Source: Candidatus Methanophagaceae archaeon (GTDB lineage Archaea > Halobacteriota > Syntropharchaeia > Alkanophagales > Methanospirareceae). From it: a stretch of DNA of 7,959 bases. Position 1 is the first letter of the stretch. The number at the start of each line of letters is the position of its first letter. Both the position numbers and the translations under genes were made by a program. The notes under the pieces are model-generated. The model made no database searches. It was not told the DNA's origin and saw only the letters and a list, made by a program, of their open reading frames with translations. Below are positions 7,246 to 7,959 of the stretch, piece by piece. The stretch is from assembly GCA_013374505.1 (NCBI GenBank), contig QENJ01000101.1, positions 1 through 7,959 on the forward strand, read 5' to 3'.

Positions 7246-7443
7246 CAACGCTGCATATATATCAAAAGCTGCAATTCCCGTGAATGTCAAATCACAATCG
7301 TTTTTTTGCCCCAGACCCAATACCCTCTACCAGGTTCCAATTCAGTAAAGCTTTCAGAACCCGTTTGCTGGCCACCAACCCCAATCGTCCAGATGGTCAC
7401 ATTTCTCGAATAAACCGGATGAAGTATTGTATCTGTAAATAGA
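7246..7443 (-). repeat. GWNLI module, truncated and frameshifted copy in the relic
   Basis: It starts at SIYRYN, missing the WNLISVP...NSLT part present at 1010-1315. It then runs FEKCDHLDDWGWWPA, frameshift, TGSESFTELEPGRGYWV, second frameshift, NDCDLTFTG and on to YAAL. Once the two indels are corrected it aligns with the 1010-1315 copy. Confidence 0.7.
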
Positions 7444-7659
7444 TGGAATATCTACCATAATCTCATCCGGGTCGTTGCTATTTATCACAATAGTAGCATT
7501 ATAAGTGCCCTTATTTAGGTCTGTTGCATTGACACAACCATCGAAACTACCTTTTAGCTTACCTGTGCCGGCAGTTGCCGTAGTAGTCCCCGTTGTAACG
7601 AGACTGGTTACATTATACCGCACGACGTATACGCCGTGTGATGTTGCTGTACCTATCGT

Positions 7660-7959
7660 TTATTCCTTTCCGTTACTTTTCCTCCTTTTTAGGGCATATC
7701 CCGCAAGTGCGAGCAAGCCACTGGAGAACAGAATGAGCGTAGATAGTTCGGGTATTGGATAGCCAGGGTCAGCAGAGGGGCTTTTAACATAAGAACTTTT
7801 GTCGCCAGTAGGATCGTAATAGACCCTGATTGCATCAGTTGCCGGACCGCTCCATGATACTCGAATCCCTAACCAGTCGCCAGTATTGAAATTTTGCGTT
7901 GTGCTATGCACACAGGTAATATCCTCTAAAATCCAAAGTAGTTTCCTCACATAAATAGC
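7660..7959 (-). CDS. C-terminal part of a surface protein with a PEF/PEP-CTERM-like sorting tail (runs off the right edge)
   Basis: The frame is open to the window edge, so the start lies outside; a GTG at 7950 has no convincing ribosome site and no signal peptide follows it. About 60 residues of beta-strand-like sequence (CVHSTTQNFNTGDWLGIRVS, then AIRVYYDPTGDKSSYV) are followed by YPIPELS, a hydrophobic helix (TLILFSSGLLALAGYAL) and KRRKSNGKE. That tripartite end matches the PEF/PEP-CTERM class recognised by exosortase or archaeosortase enzymes, which cut the tail and attach the protein to the envelope. It differs from the PGF-CTERM of the 6906-6214 protein, so two sorting routes may operate. 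The upstream domains and the function are not visible. The stop at 7660 abuts the mosaic relic. Confidence 0.75.
   Translation of the reverse strand, partial: AIYVRKLLWILEDITCVHSTTQNFNTGDWLGIRVSWSGPATDAIRVYYDPTGDKSSYVKSPSADPGYPIPELSTLILFSSGLLALAGYALKRRKSNGKE

Larger units (their letters stand above)
6970..7659 (-). pseudogene. Mosaic relic: DUF3344 piece, Ig-like scrap and two GWNLI modules, frameshifted twice
   Basis: The reading begins mid-domain right after the stop of the upstream gene. Bases 7659-7531 give TIGTATSHGVYVVRYNVTSL... ending GSFDGCV, matching the middle of DUF3344 (compare GTYVMWYDV to GNFDGRVG in the 734-2272 protein). Bases about 7530-7444 give NKGTYNATIVINSNDPDE, a fragment of an Ig/ASH-like domain without its start or end. 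From 7443, SIYRYNTSSGLFEKCDH opens a GWNLI module that lacks its first 35 or so residues. An extra A at 7366-7364 (GCAAACGGG for the expected GCAACGGG) shifts the frame. A second shift in the A7 run at 7307-7301 restores the reading NDCDLTFTG and a complete final module ending CVWRHKV. No start codon with a ribosome site or signal peptide is present. Two open stretches (7623-7354 and 7320-6970) remain, but neither makes sense alone. It could be a decaying gene, a silent cassette or partly a sequencing artefact. Confidence 0.75.

Noticed and set aside
7354..7623. A stand-alone 89-residue gene starting at the GTG at 7623
   Set aside because: The recognisable DUF3344 sequence continues upstream of that GTG to 7659, and the end at 7354 is caused by a frameshift inside a module; it is a fragment of the relic.

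Overview
The window reads as archaeal DNA, most likely from a methanogen or anaerobic methane oxidiser of the Methanosarcinales, Syntrophoarchaeia or ANME-1 kind. The evidence is indirect. The proteins are large exported chains rich in N-glycosylation sequons and built from DUF3344 and CARDB modules. One ends in a PGF-CTERM (archaeosortase-type) tail. The upstream regions carry TATA-like boxes and one gene is followed by an oligo-T terminator. There is no ribosomal or other marker gene, so the lineage is an inference from protein style.

Everything supportable as coding lies on the minus strand, so transcription runs from high to low coordinates. In that order: (1) the C-terminal end of a surface protein with a PEF/PEP-CTERM-like tail, entering from the right edge (7959-7660); (2) a broken mosaic relic (7659-6970) joining a DUF3344 piece, a scrap of an Ig-like domain and two copies of a 'GWNLI...GYWV' module, interrupted by two single-base frameshifts; (3) an intact 230-residue protein with a Pro/Thr-rich stalk and a PGF-CTERM anchor (6906-6214); (4) a 343-base regulatory gap with a long inverted repeat, a TATA box and a leader hairpin; (5) a protein of about 1,040 residues with alternating CARDB and DUF3344 domains, frameshifted by one base in an A7 run near its C-terminus (5855-2726); (6) a gap of about 450 bases with an oligo-T terminator, a MITE-like inverted repeat and a promoter; (7) a 512-residue DUF3344 protein ending in two copies of the GWNLI module (2272-734); (8) the first 214 residues of an Ig-like surface protein running off the left edge (643-2).

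The genes look like one locus for the cell envelope: exported, probably glycosylated, modular proteins suited to S-layer, sheath or adhesion roles. No enzyme, regulator or archaeosortase gene is present. Each gene seems to have its own promoter-like sequence, so this is a cluster more than a tight operon.

The most notable features are signs of module shuffling (the mosaic relic sharing its repeat module with the 734-2272 gene, and a truncated DUF3344 start in the large protein) and one-base frameshifts in A/T runs. Two of these are A7 tracts and a third A7 tract sits just after a start codon. They could be sequencing errors, ordinary decay, or homopolymer phase variation; the sequence alone cannot decide.
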